A stretch of DNA of 64,000 bases, taken from positions 62,001 through 126,000 of the forward strand of contig CAWGSQ010000010.1 in the NCBI GenBank assembly GCA_963825345.1, read 5' to 3'. This document shows, one piece after another, positions 1 through 9,575 of the stretch. The position numbers were made by a program, and so were the translations under genes. Below the pieces are notes generated by a model, which was not told the DNA's origin, ran no database searches, and saw only the letters and a list, made by a program, of their open reading frames with translations. Source of the DNA: JACVRW01 sp963825345 (GTDB lineage: Bacteria; Actinomycetota; Thermoleophilia; Solirubrobacterales; Thermoleophilaceae). Numbering within the stretch: the first letter of the stretch is position 1; each line of letters begins with the position of its first letter.

Positions 1-1397
1 CCGCCGAAGACGAACAGGTCGATCTGGTCCACGACCGTCTGAGACAGCCACTCGTTCGGCTCGGGCGTCGGGGGCTGCGGGCGATTCGTGCAGAGGTACT
101 GGCCGTAGACCTCGAGGTGGCCTTCCGTGCGGAGCTTGTCGTATCCGCCCGGCTCGGTGTAGGGGTTCGAGCGGTTCGTGCTCAGCCGGTACGGATAGCC
201 CGTCATCATGTCCGGGCTCAGCGGGTTCGCCGCACGGAGGTAGTGCAGGAACTGCGTCGGATCGTTGAAGCCCTGCTCCCTGCCCTGGGTTGCGGCTGCG
301 TCGTTCGCGAGGAAGGACGCGATCTCGCGCCTGTAGAGGCCGAGGTAGTCGACGACCGGCGTGAAGTTGCGCAGCCACGGGTCGAGCCGGCGCAGGATCG
401 GCCGCGTGTTGTCGAGCACCTGCTCGGTGGCGGGCAGGCCGCGCTTCGACACCCGCACGAGCGGGTCGAGGTCCTGGAACAGGCCCTTCAGGTCCGGCGC
501 CAGCGCATCGAGGTCGATCAGCGTTGGCGACAGCTCCCGCGCCGCCGGCCGCAGCTGCGTGACGAGCGGGTTCGTGTCGTCGGCGAACCTGGTGAGGCGC
601 TGGGTGGTGGCGCGGCCCTCGCGCAGGAACGTCGGGAACACGCGGAAGGTATCCGCGAGCTGGGCGTCGCGGCTCGCGATCGCCTCCCAGGTGCGGTTCG
701 AGTTCCTGATCAGGTCGCGCAGCTGGCCCTTGCGCTCACTGAGCGCGTCGAAGACGTAGCCGGTGTCGCGCACGAAGCGCTGCGTCGCGCCGCTCTGCTG
801 GCGCAGCACCTTCAACACCTCGTCGGTGTCCTCCGCGAACGGGGTGAGCAGCGCGAGCGCGTCGTTCAGGTTCTCGGCGTTGCCCTTCGCCGCCACGCCA
901 GCCTGGTCGAACCAGGTGGAGAAGCGCGCCCTCGTCTCGGGATCGAACCCGCGCAGGATCTCGTCGAGCTGCACCGTGTCGGCCACCCGCCCGGCGCCGA
1001 GCTTTCCGCCGTCGTCCACCTTCCCCGCCTGCGCCGTGCCCGGCGACAGCTCCACGTAGGTCTCGCCGAGCAGCGTCTTCTGGCGCAGGATCGCGCGCGT
1101 GTTCTTCGGGATCGGCGCGTAGCGCGCGTCGATCTCGAGCTCGGTGTCCGTGAGCCCGGTCTGCGGGTTCGCCTCCTTCTTCTTCACGCGGCCCACGCGC
1201 ACGCCGGAGATGCGCACGTCCGCCTCCTGCGCGAGCTGCGTGGCCTCCGGGAAGCCGACCGTGACCCGGTAGCCCTCCGGCTGGAGCGGGACCGAACCAC
1301 CGAAGTTCAGCCACAGGAAGACCAGGATGCCGAAGCACGAGAGGCCGAACGCGACCATCGCGAAGATCCGACCGAAGCTGGGGGTCTGCTTGATCAT
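1..1397 (-). CDS. MCE-domain protein, sixth subunit of the mce operon (MceF position), C-terminus outside window
   Basis: Substrate-binding protein of an Mce lipid importer. The frame stays open to position 1, so about 465 N-terminal residues are visible and the end is missing. A short basic start (MIKQTPSFGR) is followed by one membrane anchor (about residues 10-30). The MCE beta-barrel domain follows, with the family signature ADVRISGVRVGRV near residue 60, and then a long alpha-helical needle-like region rich in Asp/Leu/Arg. The ATG overlaps the stop of the preceding gene (ATGA, 1394-1397), so the two are translationally coupled. The family forms hexameric tubes carrying lipids or sterols across the envelope; the substrate cannot be read from sequence. 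The subunit letter is assigned only from gene order. Confidence 0.93.
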   Translation of the reverse strand, partial: MIKQTPSFGRIFAMVAFGLSCFGILVFLWLNFGGSVPLQPEGYRVTVGFPEATQLAQEADVRISGVRVGRVKKKEANPQTGLTDTELEIDARYAPIPKNTRAILRQKTLLGETYVELSPGTAQAGKVDDGGKLGAGRVADTVQLDEILRGFDPETRARFSTWFDQAGVAAKGNAENLNDALALLTPFAEDTDEVLKVLRQQSGATQRFVRDTGYVFDALSERKGQLRDLIRNSNRTWEAIASRDAQLADTFRVFPTFLREGRATTQRLTRFADDTNPLVTQLRPAARELSPTLIDLDALAPDLKGLFQDLDPLVRVSKRGLPATEQVLDNTRPILRRLDPWLRNFTPVVDYLGLYRREIASFLANDAAATQGREQGFNDPTQFLHYLRAANPLSPDMMTGYPYRLSTNRSNPYTEPGGYDKLRTEGHLEVYGQYLCTNRPQPPTPEPNEWLSQTVVDQIDLFVFG

Positions 1398-2770
1398 GGG
1401 ATGAGGTTGTCCGGCGGCTGGTTCTGCGGACAGGCCTGTGCCTCTGCCGGCAGGTTCAGGAGCGTGGCCAGGGCGCCGAGCTGCGGGCTCCCGAGGATCA
1501 CCTGCTCGAGGACGTTGTAGTTGTTGCAGGTCACGAGCACGATGCTGCGGCGAATCGGCCCGTTGGCGTCCTGGAGGTTGAACATCGAGACCCCCGAGTG
1601 CGCGGCCCAGCCGGCCCAGAAGCTGAACGGCCGGCGTGCGCCGGGCGGGTCGTAGGCCAGCATGTTGAAGAAGCGGTTCAGCACGCCGAACGTGCGCGCG
1701 AGCCGTGGGGTCACCACCGCCAGGTCCTTTGTGGCGGCGCGCAGGTCGCGGACCGTCGGCTGCACATCACGCGCGAAGGGCCGGATCTGGTCGCGGATGA
1801 TCGGCGTGGTCTCGTCAAAGAACGGCTGCGTCTTGCGGAGCGCCGGGGCAAGGTTGCGTGCGAACGGGCGCAGGCGCTCGAGCGCGGGGCCGAGCTCGGC
1901 AGCGAGCGCGCCGGTCTTCGTCAGCGTCTGCTCGGTCTGGTCGAGCGCACCCGGGAACAGCCGGAGCGCCTCGCGCAGGGCGGCCTCCTCGGACGCGAAG
2001 GTCTCGAAGTTCGCGTTTGCGGAGTCCACCAGCGCGGCGAGCTGCTTGTCGCGCTGCGCGAGCGCCGTCGAGAAGGTCTGGAAGTTGTGGATCACGCGCC
2101 GGATGTTGTGGCGGCGCTTCACGAGCCCCGCGGTGATCTTCTTGCCGTCGCGTGCGGTCGGCTCGAAGCGCTTGAACACCTCGCGCAGATCCTGGGCGGC
2201 GGTCTGCTCGTAGCGCTTGTCGGCGCCCGTGACCTCATCGTCGAAGGCCGTGCCGCCGGCGTTCAACAGGATCTGGAGGTAGGCGCGCGTGTCCGAGTCG
2301 AGCTGCGCGAGGAACTCGTCGCTGTTCACGTCGGGCAACGTGTTCGCCACGCGCACGCGGCCGCCCTCGGGAAGCTCGCCCGTCCGCTTGTTGCCGGGGT
2401 CGAGCGCCATGTACATGTCCTTGAGGCCGGTCTTCGGGCGCAGCAACACGGTCGAGTCCCGGTAGATCGGCCTGTACTCGTCCTTGATCTTCAGCTCCAC
2501 CACGGCCTTGCCGTCCTCGAGCGTCACCAAGCCGACCTCGCCGATCTTGACCCCGGCGATGTTCACCGTCTGGCCCTGGCCCGGGACAATGGCCTGGCCG
2601 GTGGGAAGCTCGGCCTCCACCGTGTAGAACTCGCTGCCGAGCACGGGCACCCAGCCGGGCAGGTAGAAGCGCTGGTTCGACAGGATGTACCCGCCGATCC
2701 CGAGGGCGATCACGAACAGGAACAGGATCGCGATGAACACGCGCGCCTGCTTCTTGATCTGCCGCATCAT
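1394..2770 (-). CDS. MCE-domain protein, fifth subunit (MceE position)
   Basis: 458-residue Mce lipid-transfer subunit. One N-terminal transmembrane helix (about 10-30) anchors it. The MCE domain spans about 45-125 with the motif QTVNIAGVKIGEVG. A helical domain runs to about 370, and the C-terminal tail contains a Cys pair region (LVTCNN, AQACPQ). The first Met codon (2770) overlaps the stop of the upstream gene as ATGA. A second Met immediately follows it, so the exact start is uncertain by one residue. In mycobacterial operons the MceE subunit is often a lipoprotein; no lipobox is visible here, so this copy looks like an ordinary anchored subunit. Confidence 0.93.
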   Translation of the reverse strand: MMRQIKKQARVFIAILFLFVIALGIGGYILSNQRFYLPGWVPVLGSEFYTVEAELPTGQAIVPGQGQTVNIAGVKIGEVGLVTLEDGKAVVELKIKDEYRPIYRDSTVLLRPKTGLKDMYMALDPGNKRTGELPEGGRVRVANTLPDVNSDEFLAQLDSDTRAYLQILLNAGGTAFDDEVTGADKRYEQTAAQDLREVFKRFEPTARDGKKITAGLVKRRHNIRRVIHNFQTFSTALAQRDKQLAALVDSANANFETFASEEAALREALRLFPGALDQTEQTLTKTGALAAELGPALERLRPFARNLAPALRKTQPFFDETTPIIRDQIRPFARDVQPTVRDLRAATKDLAVVTPRLARTFGVLNRFFNMLAYDPPGARRPFSFWAGWAAHSGVSMFNLQDANGPIRRSIVLVTCNNYNVLEQVILGSPQLGALATLLNLPAEAQACPQNQPPDNLIP

Positions 2771-4203
2771 GGCCCGCCCCCGATCGGAGCGTCACTCAGG
2801 TCGGGCACAGCCTGGGTGTGGCACTTCACGTCAGGCTTGTAGGGCGGCTTCGGGCTCTTCGCCGGACGCGTGCCGAGCGGCGTCTGGGAGGCGCTTGCGT
2901 GGAGCGGGCCCTGCGCTCCCACCGGCGGAGTCTGGACCGCGATCCCGCCGCCCGCCTGGAGGCGCGCGTAGGTGCCGTTGCCGTCGAAGTTCTGCGACTC
3001 GCCGGAGAGCGACACCATCGACTGGAAGAACTCCTCGTAGTTCCGCAGGCCGGTGGAGAGCGCCCCGTCGTCGATCCGCTGCTCGACGGTCGGCAGGATC
3101 GTGTTGAGCTGGCAGCGATTGAAGTCGTCGAGCAGGGGCAGGAAATCGATCTGGCCGTCCGTGAACTCGGCGAAGTCGGCCACCGCGGGCTGGAGGTCGT
3201 CCACCAGGCCCTGGAGCTCCGCGGGCGAGAGCAATGCCCGGGTCTGGCGGATCCACGGGAAGCCCGCTTCGATCGTGGCCGGCGTCTCGCGGACACCCGG
3301 GATCATCTCGAGCGCCCATGCGCGCGTTGACGGGAACGCGGCGTTCAGGTTGTCGAGCGCCGGACCGGCCGCTTCGAGCACCTGCGGCAGCTCGTGGATC
3401 GTGGCGCGGAGGTTCGACTCCTCGGACGCGAGCGCGCCCATGGTCGTGTTGAAGTTCGTGATCAGGTCCTTCAGCGAGCCCTCGCGCGAGGACAGCGCCG
3501 CGAAGATCTTCTGCTGGCTGCCGATCAGCTTCGAGAGGTCGTGGAGCTGCGTGCCCTGCGTCGCGTCGTTCAGCACCGCGCCGCCGCGCAGCGAGTCGGC
3601 CGAGTACTTGAGCGAGTCGTTCAGGGCCTCCGCGCCGGTCTGGCCCTTCGTGTCCGGATCCTGGTCGTCGTCCTCGCCGGGCTGCGGCTCGCCGTTCAGC
3701 GCATCGCCGTACCCGATCAGGAGCTTCTGGAGGTCCGAGCGGGTGCTGGTGGTGAGCGTGCCGAGCACCTGGTCGAGCTGGACCGGCGCCGAGGTCTGCG
3801 AGACGGGGATCGTGCCGCCGTCGTCCACCGTGCCGGTCTTGGGCGTGCCGGGCCGGATGTCGAAGAAGAGGTTGCCCTCGAAGAACAGCCGCGGCCGCAC
3901 CTTGATCTGGGCGTCCTTGTGGATCGGCAGCGCCTCGTCCTCGAGCTTCATCGTCACCACGACCGCCGGCGAGTCGCCGCCCACCGGCTCCACCGCGGAG
4001 ACCTTGCCCACGTCCACCCCGGCGATCCGGACGGCCTGGCCCTTGTGGATCGGCGGCGCGTTCTCGAACACCGCCTTGAGCTGGTAGGGCTTCGTGAACG
4101 GGATGTCCTTCGAGGCGCCGAGGTAGGTGCCGATCACGATCACGATCAGCGCGATCAGGCCGGCCTGGAACGGGGTGAAGCGGCTGCCGTGCCCGCGCCT
4201 CAT
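2767..4203 (-). CDS. MCE-domain protein, fourth subunit (MceD position)
   Basis: 478-residue Mce subunit. A basic N-terminus (MRRGHGSRF) precedes a hydrophobic anchor (about 12-30), then the MCE domain (about 38-118) with the motif GQAVRIAGVDVGKV. Residues around 180-195 form an acidic insertion (GEDDDQDPDTKG) between helical segments of the needle region, not seen in the neighbouring subunits. The C-terminal 60 residues are Pro/Gly rich and probably unstructured. It is coupled at both ends by 4-bp overlaps, so all six subunits are likely made from one transcript in equal amounts. Confidence 0.93.
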   Translation of the reverse strand: MRRGHGSRFTPFQAGLIALIVIVIGTYLGASKDIPFTKPYQLKAVFENAPPIHKGQAVRIAGVDVGKVSAVEPVGGDSPAVVVTMKLEDEALPIHKDAQIKVRPRLFFEGNLFFDIRPGTPKTGTVDDGGTIPVSQTSAPVQLDQVLGTLTTSTRSDLQKLLIGYGDALNGEPQPGEDDDQDPDTKGQTGAEALNDSLKYSADSLRGGAVLNDATQGTQLHDLSKLIGSQQKIFAALSSREGSLKDLITNFNTTMGALASEESNLRATIHELPQVLEAAGPALDNLNAAFPSTRAWALEMIPGVRETPATIEAGFPWIRQTRALLSPAELQGLVDDLQPAVADFAEFTDGQIDFLPLLDDFNRCQLNTILPTVEQRIDDGALSTGLRNYEEFFQSMVSLSGESQNFDGNGTYARLQAGGGIAVQTPPVGAQGPLHASASQTPLGTRPAKSPKPPYKPDVKCHTQAVPDLSDAPIGGGP

Positions 4204-5627
4204 CGGTTCCCGTCCGTCTCGAGGCCCTGGTTGCCGGGCGTGGTGCCGATCACCGTGGTGCCGTCCGCGTAGCGCTCGTTCCCGCCCTCACACTCCTGCG
4301 TCTGCCCCGGCGCAGCGGTGTTCGGGTAGGGGTTCACGTGCAGGTGGTTGTGCCGCTGCGGGCCGTTTGCGGGCCCAGTCGACGGACCGCCCTCGTTGTT
4401 CGGGCCGATCTCGAAGGTGAGCCGGTCGGTCGGGGCCGCAACGGTCAGGAAGCGCTGGTAGTTCCCGTTCGAGTCGCCCTCGGAGAGCAGGCTCGCCGCG
4501 TTGCGGAGGAGGATCGTGGCGTAGTTGCAGGTGGTCTGGGCGGGGGTGAGGAAGCGGAGCGTCGGCCGCAGCGAGCTCGACAGGCGCGTGAGCTGGTTCA
4601 CGCCCGCGCGCACCGTCGGGTCATTCGAGAAGTCGGCGAGTGCCTCGAACACGTCCGCCAGGTCCTCGTTCATCTGGATGGTCTTCGGGAGCACCTCGGT
4701 GCCCGCCTCGAACGCGTCGGCGAGGATCGGGGCTCCGTGCGGCAGCACCGCCACGCCGGGCCGGAGCTCGCGGAAGAAGGCGGTGTTGTTGCGGATGAAC
4801 GGGCGCTGGAGCGGGAACTCGTCGATCGCCACCTGCTCGCTCGGCGGGCTCTCTGAGATCGTCTGCTGGAGGAAGGGCCGGGCGATCGACGCGAAGGCCG
4901 TGAACGACGTATCGAGGTTCACGAACAGGGACGCCTGCTCCTCGGCCACCGGCGCCACCTCCTCCGACGCCCGCGCAAGCGAGGCGAAGAAGCGGTTCAG
5001 CCGCGTGTCCGGGTCGGAGAGGTTGCGGGCCACCGGCTCGAGATCGGTCAGGAGCGGCACGAATGCCTCTATCGCCGTGTTGAGGTCCTGGCCGCGCCCC
5101 GCGAAGCCGCCGCCGAAGCCGTCGAGCGAGTTGCGCGAGCCCACACGGGTCTTGTCGTCGAACATGTCGAAGAGCTCGTCGAGCTCCACGACGGCTGGGC
5201 GCGCCTGGCGCACGGGGATTGTCGAGCCGGCCGGGAGGCCCGCGCGGCCCTCGCCGGGCGTCAGCTCGATGTACTTGAGGCCGAGAGAGGAGCGCGGTCG
5301 CACGAGCAGGGTCGAGTCGGCCGGGACGGGCTCGATCTCCTTGTCGAGCTTCATCGTCACCTGCGCGTACGCCGTGCCGTCGGCTTGCTTCTTCGGCTCG
5401 ATCTTCGAGATGAAGCCCACGCGGGCGCCGCCGATGCGCACCTCGAAGCCCTTCACGAGCTGTGCGGCGTTCGGCAGGTTCGCCTTGAGGTCGTAGGTCG
5501 GCACGAACGGCAGCCCGGAGTTCGCGTTGTAGGACAGGAAGACGGCGACGATCGTCACGAGCACCGTCACCGCGCCCACGAGCACCGGGCTGGCGGTGAG
5601 AGCCGCCTGGCCGCGCCGCGGGCTCAC
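4200..5627 (-). CDS. MCE-domain protein, third subunit (MceC position)
   Basis: 475-residue Mce subunit. It has a predicted anchor at about 13-33, an MCE domain at about 42-125 (motif FEVRIGGARVGFI), and an extended helical region with short Leu/Asp-rich repeats. The tail, from about residue 405, is Gly/Asn/Pro rich with a His stretch (RHNHLH). The start is ATG at 5627, four bases inside the end of the preceding gene. The family function is envelope lipid or sterol transport with YrbE permeases and an MlaF-type ATPase, all present upstream in the same operon. Confidence 0.93.
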   Translation of the reverse strand: MSPRRGQAALTASPVLVGAVTVLVTIVAVFLSYNANSGLPFVPTYDLKANLPNAAQLVKGFEVRIGGARVGFISKIEPKKQADGTAYAQVTMKLDKEIEPVPADSTLLVRPRSSLGLKYIELTPGEGRAGLPAGSTIPVRQARPAVVELDELFDMFDDKTRVGSRNSLDGFGGGFAGRGQDLNTAIEAFVPLLTDLEPVARNLSDPDTRLNRFFASLARASEEVAPVAEEQASLFVNLDTSFTAFASIARPFLQQTISESPPSEQVAIDEFPLQRPFIRNNTAFFRELRPGVAVLPHGAPILADAFEAGTEVLPKTIQMNEDLADVFEALADFSNDPTVRAGVNQLTRLSSSLRPTLRFLTPAQTTCNYATILLRNAASLLSEGDSNGNYQRFLTVAAPTDRLTFEIGPNNEGGPSTGPANGPQRHNHLHVNPYPNTAAPGQTQECEGGNERYADGTTVIGTTPGNQGLETDGNR

Positions 5628-7108
5628 CGCGACTCACCCCCCAGCAGGTAGTCGAGTGCCGGCTCCGCTGGGTCGAGTGCCGGCGAGCGGCCGCGCGCGG
5701 AGCGCCGGCGCAGCGCCTCGAGGTTCTGCTCGCGCTGCCGGTCCACGCTCGGGTCGCTCTGTCCGAGCAGCTCCTGGAGCAGGGTCCCGGTGGGCGGCAC
5801 GCTGCCCACGCCCTTAGAGGGCGCATCCTTGGCGTTGGCCGCCTCGAGCGGGGCGCTGGCGGTGGCCGAGCTCGACTCGGCGCTCGGGTCGAAGAACGTG
5901 GCCGCGCAGCCGCTGCTGAACGTGACGGCGTAGGTCGAGCAGACATTCGTGAGCAGGGCCGTTCGCAGGTAGTGGCCGAGGCCGTCGAACCCGTTGAGGA
6001 CGAGCGCGCCGGAGTAGAAGACGTCGTTGAGCCGCTTGAGAGCGTCGGTCGACTCGAGGCTCTTCGTGAGCTCGTCGAGGTTCACGGCCACGGGCGCCGT
6101 CTCCTCGCCCAGCCGGCCGAGGTCGCGGATCAGCGGGCGCGCCTCGATCAGCGCGGGCCGGCCGCGCTCGAGCGCGTCGCCCAGGCTCGGGAAGCTCTCG
6201 CGCGAGGCGTCGGCGAGCGTGCCCTGCGCCTCGATCAGCCGTCCCAGGGCGGGCGCTGCGGCGTTCAGGTCGGTGAGCAGCGGCGTGCCCTGGTCGGTGA
6301 AGTCCTCGAGGTCCGCCATCAGCGGCTCGAGCTCGCGCAGGAAGCCCGGGAGCAGGTGGATGCTCTGCGCGAGATCGCCGCGCCGCTCGGCCGAGGCCTC
6401 GCCGGTCGCATTGGCCTGCACCACGAAGTCGGCGAACGACTCGCGCTCGCGGGCGAGTGGCTCGAGCACGCGGTCCGAGTCGCGCGCCAGGCGGGCGAGC
6501 ACGCGGTTCTGGTCGGCGAGGATCTTCAGGACCTCGTCGGTCTCCCGGAGCGCCGGGTTGGCGCGGTGGATGACCTCGTTCAGCTCCTCGCCGCGTCCCG
6601 CGAGCCCTGTGCCGAACTCGCTCAGCAGGATCGCGAAGCGCTGCCGGTACGGCAGCCGCATGATGTCGTTGAGGAGGTCGAGGTCCACCGGCGAGCTCGT
6701 GCGCTCGATCGGCAGCAGCCGCTCCCCCTCGCCGTCGCCCTCGTCGATGCGTTCCAGGGCCGTCGCCGAGCTCGACCCTGACTGGCAGTCCACGAACTTC
6801 TCGCCGATCAGGCCCTGCGAGCCAATCTTGCACTTCGCGTCGCTCTTCCAGGGGATGAAGCCCTCGTCGTCGATGCGAAGCGTGACCGCGGCCTTCTTGT
6901 CGGGCGTGATGTCGAGGTCACTGATCACGCCCACCGGCACGCCGGCCACCTTCACGTCCTCGCCGGGCACGAGCGTGGAGGCGTTGTCGAAGATCGCCCG
7001 CACGAAGTAGTGGTCCTTCGTGTCGTCGTCGGTGCTCTCGCGCACGATCCCAATCACGATCCAGGGCAGGAGCGCCACGATCAGGCAGAGGTAGACGAAG
7101 CGCCTCAT
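5624..7108 (-). CDS. MCE-domain protein, second subunit (MceB position)
   Basis: 494-residue Mce subunit with a very short cytoplasmic N-terminus (MRRF) and an anchor at about 4-24. The MCE domain at about 37-135 has the motif EDVKVAGVPVGVI. A Ser/Asp/Glu-rich loop (about 115-135) is inserted at the end of the barrel. The C-terminus is highly charged with many Arg/Glu and may be cytoplasmic or disordered. The start ATG shares one base with the upstream TGA (TGATG at 7106-7110), the tightest coupling in this operon. Subunit letter inferred from order only. Confidence 0.92.
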   Translation of the reverse strand: MRRFVYLCLIVALLPWIVIGIVRESTDDDTKDHYFVRAIFDNASTLVPGEDVKVAGVPVGVISDLDITPDKKAAVTLRIDDEGFIPWKSDAKCKIGSQGLIGEKFVDCQSGSSSATALERIDEGDGEGERLLPIERTSSPVDLDLLNDIMRLPYRQRFAILLSEFGTGLAGRGEELNEVIHRANPALRETDEVLKILADQNRVLARLARDSDRVLEPLARERESFADFVVQANATGEASAERRGDLAQSIHLLPGFLRELEPLMADLEDFTDQGTPLLTDLNAAAPALGRLIEAQGTLADASRESFPSLGDALERGRPALIEARPLIRDLGRLGEETAPVAVNLDELTKSLESTDALKRLNDVFYSGALVLNGFDGLGHYLRTALLTNVCSTYAVTFSSGCAATFFDPSAESSSATASAPLEAANAKDAPSKGVGSVPPTGTLLQELLGQSDPSVDRQREQNLEALRRRSARGRSPALDPAEPALDYLLGGESR

Positions 7109-8502
7109 CAGCCGGGTGGGTCCTCGGACGGTGGGCCGCTCGACGGGTCGCAGCCCCCGAAGGGCCAGGGCGACGAGCCGTCGGGCGCGGGCTGGGTGGC
7201 GCCACCCGGACAGCTCGGCCGTGTGCCGCGCTCGAAGCCGGTCAGGCGCTCGGTCGCCGGGATGCCGACGAGCCGGTTGTTGTCACGGTCGTACCTCGTC
7301 GGGCTGAACACCGGCATCACGCGCGCGTAGTGGCCGTTGGCGTCGTAGTAGGCGGCCACCTGGCCGAACTTGGTGATCCACCCGACCAAGTCGGGTGTGT
7401 AGCCGCGCGCGTACGAGATCACGGGGTCTGAGCGGTCGAGCGCCCGGATCGCGCGTGGGAACACGCTGGCCGTCAGCTCGGCGAGCCGCGGCTGCTTCGC
7501 AGTCAGCTCGATCAGGTCGTTGTTCGCGCCGGGCGAGCGGATCAGGTCGCGCAGGTCGGCGACCGTGGGGCGCGCGTCGTGCACGAGCGGGCGCAGCGCC
7601 CTGAAGAACGGCGCCAGCTCCTTCGTGGCCGGCTTCGACTCCGCGACCAGCTTGTCGAGGTCGTCGAGCGTGTTGCGCAGGTTCACGAAGGTCGTGTTGG
7701 CCTTGCGCAGGGTGCTGGGAAGCAGCTCGAGCGCGCGCTGGAGCGACACGTTCTCGTCGCCGATCGCCCGCATGGCCGCGTTCGTGTTGCTCACGAGCTC
7801 CGTGAGGTCGCCACGGCGGGAGGCGATGGCCGACACCGTGTCGGCGCCGTCCTGCACGAACTGCTCGAGCACCTCCTGGTCGAGCGCCAGCTCCTTGGTC
7901 AGCCGCGACGTGCTGCCGAGGAACGGAGCGAAGTACTGGATGCTCTGCCCGGCCTCCGCGCCGCGCGCCTCGTACTGGGTGCCGGACCCGCGGATGAAGT
8001 CGCGCAGGCCCGCGCGCGTCTTCGCGTCGAGCGCGTTGAAGAGCGTGTCGAGGTCCACCGGCGCGCTCGTCTCGTCGGCCCCGATGCTGTCGCCGTCCTC
8101 GAGCTCGCGGGCGTTGTTCGGCCCGGGCTTTAGCGAGATGTAGCGGCTCGTGATGCCGGACAGGGAGGTGGCCCGGATCGTCGCGCTCGTGCCCTCGTGG
8201 AGCGGGGCCACCGCGTCGCCGACCTCCATGGTCACGATCGCGTTGGCCGACTGGTCCAGCTCGATGTCCGAGATCGTGCCGATGGGCTGGCCGCCCACGC
8301 GCACCTCGTTGCCCGGCACGAGCTGGCCGGCGTTCTGGAAGACCGCCTTGACCTTGTAGGCGTCCTCGCCCCCGAACATCGCGAGGGCGGCCAGTGCAAC
8401 GGCAGCGACTAGCGCCGCAAGCGCGAGAATTCGCGCCACGGTTGAGCCACGCTCACTCTGGAGCGGCTCGCGAGTCCTTCCCTCTCTTTTACTTGAGTCC
8501 AA
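7108..8502 (-). CDS. MCE-domain protein, first subunit (MceA position)
   Basis: 464-residue Mce subunit. A hydrophobic Ala/Leu-rich anchor spans about 23-43, and an MCE domain (about 48-130) carries the motif NEVRVGGQPIGTI. A helical region runs to about 400, followed by a Cys-containing Pro/Gly tail (RPSCPGG, FGGCDP). The start is unsure: TTG at 8502 opens the frame but has no ribosome site. GTG at 8439 would remove 21 polar residues and begin directly before the anchor. It lies 56 bp downstream of the ATPase gene, the only real gap in the operon, so this is where a secondary promoter or processing site could act. Confidence 0.92.
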   Translation of the reverse strand: MDSSKREGRTREPLQSERGSTVARILALAALVAAVALAALAMFGGEDAYKVKAVFQNAGQLVPGNEVRVGGQPIGTISDIELDQSANAIVTMEVGDAVAPLHEGTSATIRATSLSGITSRYISLKPGPNNARELEDGDSIGADETSAPVDLDTLFNALDAKTRAGLRDFIRGSGTQYEARGAEAGQSIQYFAPFLGSTSRLTKELALDQEVLEQFVQDGADTVSAIASRRGDLTELVSNTNAAMRAIGDENVSLQRALELLPSTLRKANTTFVNLRNTLDDLDKLVAESKPATKELAPFFRALRPLVHDARPTVADLRDLIRSPGANNDLIELTAKQPRLAELTASVFPRAIRALDRSDPVISYARGYTPDLVGWITKFGQVAAYYDANGHYARVMPVFSPTRYDRDNNRLVGIPATERLTGFERGTRPSCPGGATQPAPDGSSPWPFGGCDPSSGPPSEDPPG

Positions 8503-8558
8503 GCGCGGTCAATCGACCGACGCCTCCCGAAGCGCGCAGCCGGCGCGCTCACCTGCAA

Positions 8559-9575
8559 CTACTCCATCCCGAGTGGCCCCTGCGCCTCTCCGGACAAAAA
8601 CTGTCTCACGAATTGGTTGTCGGAGTTGAAGAGCTCACTTGCGGGGCCTGATTCGACGATCCTGCCCTTCCAAAGGATCGCGATGTAATCGGCCACGCGG
8701 CGGGCGGACATGATGTCGTGCGTGATCACGCAGTACGCGCCGCCGTTCTCCTCGTGCACCTCCATGATGAGCTCGCAGAGGAGAGCCGTGCGCACCGGGT
8801 CGAGGCCGGAGTCGGGCTCGTCGAAGAGCACGATGTCCGGGTCCAGCACGAGCGCACGCGCGAAGCCAGCGCGCTTGCGCATCCCGCCGGACAGCTCGTT
8901 CGGCATCTTGTCCGCGGCGGCCGCCAGGCCCACCTCGCCGAGGCGCCGATCCACGATCTCGCGGATCTCGTCCTCGCCCTTGTCCGTGTGCTGGCGAAGC
9001 GGGAACGCCGTGTTGTCGTAGACGTTCATCGAGCCGAAGAGCGCGCCGTCCTGGAACAGGACGCCGAACTTCTTGCGCATCTCGAACAGGTCCTCGTCGG
9101 CCATGTCCGGGACGGACTCGCCGTGCACGATCACGTCGCCCTCGTCGGGATAGAGGAGGCCGACCATGTGCTTGATGCAGACCGACTTGCCGGTGCCGGA
9201 CGGACCCAGGATCATCGAGATCTGGTTGTCCGGCAGGCCGAGGTTGAGCCCGTTCAGCACGCGGTTGCGGCCGAACGCCTTGACCACGTCGATGAACTCG
9301 ACGGCGTCGTCCGAGCCGTGCTCGCGCTTCGTGCCCGTGTGCCACTGGTACTCGTCGGTCTCGGCCTGCGAGCCCCGCTCGTGGGTCATCTCGCCGGTGC
9401 TCTTCGGCTTTGCCTCCTGCTCCGGCGGGCGCTCCTCCTGCTCCTCGGCGCCGCGGTTCTCCTCCCAGTCCTGTGCGTCGAGCGGACGCGTGTCCTCCTC
9501 GGACGCCGCGGCCTCATGCCGCTCCTGGGCCTGCTCCCCTTCCTTGCGCTCCTCGCTCAAGTCTCCCTCACCCAC
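8559..9575 (-). CDS. MlaF/MceG-like ABC transporter ATPase
   Basis: 338-residue ATPase energising the Mce importer. Residues 1-90 form an acidic Glu/Gln-rich extension that the MlaF family normally lacks. The nucleotide-binding domain follows: Walker A GPSGTGKS (124-131), Q-loop Gln176, signature LSGGM (228-232), Walker B IVLFDE (248-253) and switch His286. The frame begins with GTG at 9575, overlapping the permease stop by 8 bp. An internal ATG at 9389 (residue 63) would remove most of the acidic tail, but no better ribosome site is visible there. In mycobacteria the equivalent MceG is encoded elsewhere; here it sits between the permeases and the MCE genes, so the locus is self-sufficient. 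Confidence 0.95.
   Translation of the reverse strand: MGEGDLSEERKEGEQAQERHEAAASEEDTRPLDAQDWEENRGAEEQEERPPEQEAKPKSTGEMTHERGSQAETDEYQWHTGTKREHGSDDAVEFIDVVKAFGRNRVLNGLNLGLPDNQISMILGPSGTGKSVCIKHMVGLLYPDEGDVIVHGESVPDMADEDLFEMRKKFGVLFQDGALFGSMNVYDNTAFPLRQHTDKGEDEIREIVDRRLGEVGLAAAADKMPNELSGGMRKRAGFARALVLDPDIVLFDEPDSGLDPVRTALLCELIMEVHEENGGAYCVITHDIMSARRVADYIAILWKGRIVESGPASELFNSDNQFVRQFLSGEAQGPLGME

Noticed and set aside
117..1520. 467-codon plus-strand frame opposite the MCE gene
   Set aside because: Antisense shadow with Arg/Glu/Val/Leu-biased composition; the minus strand holds an intact MCE protein.
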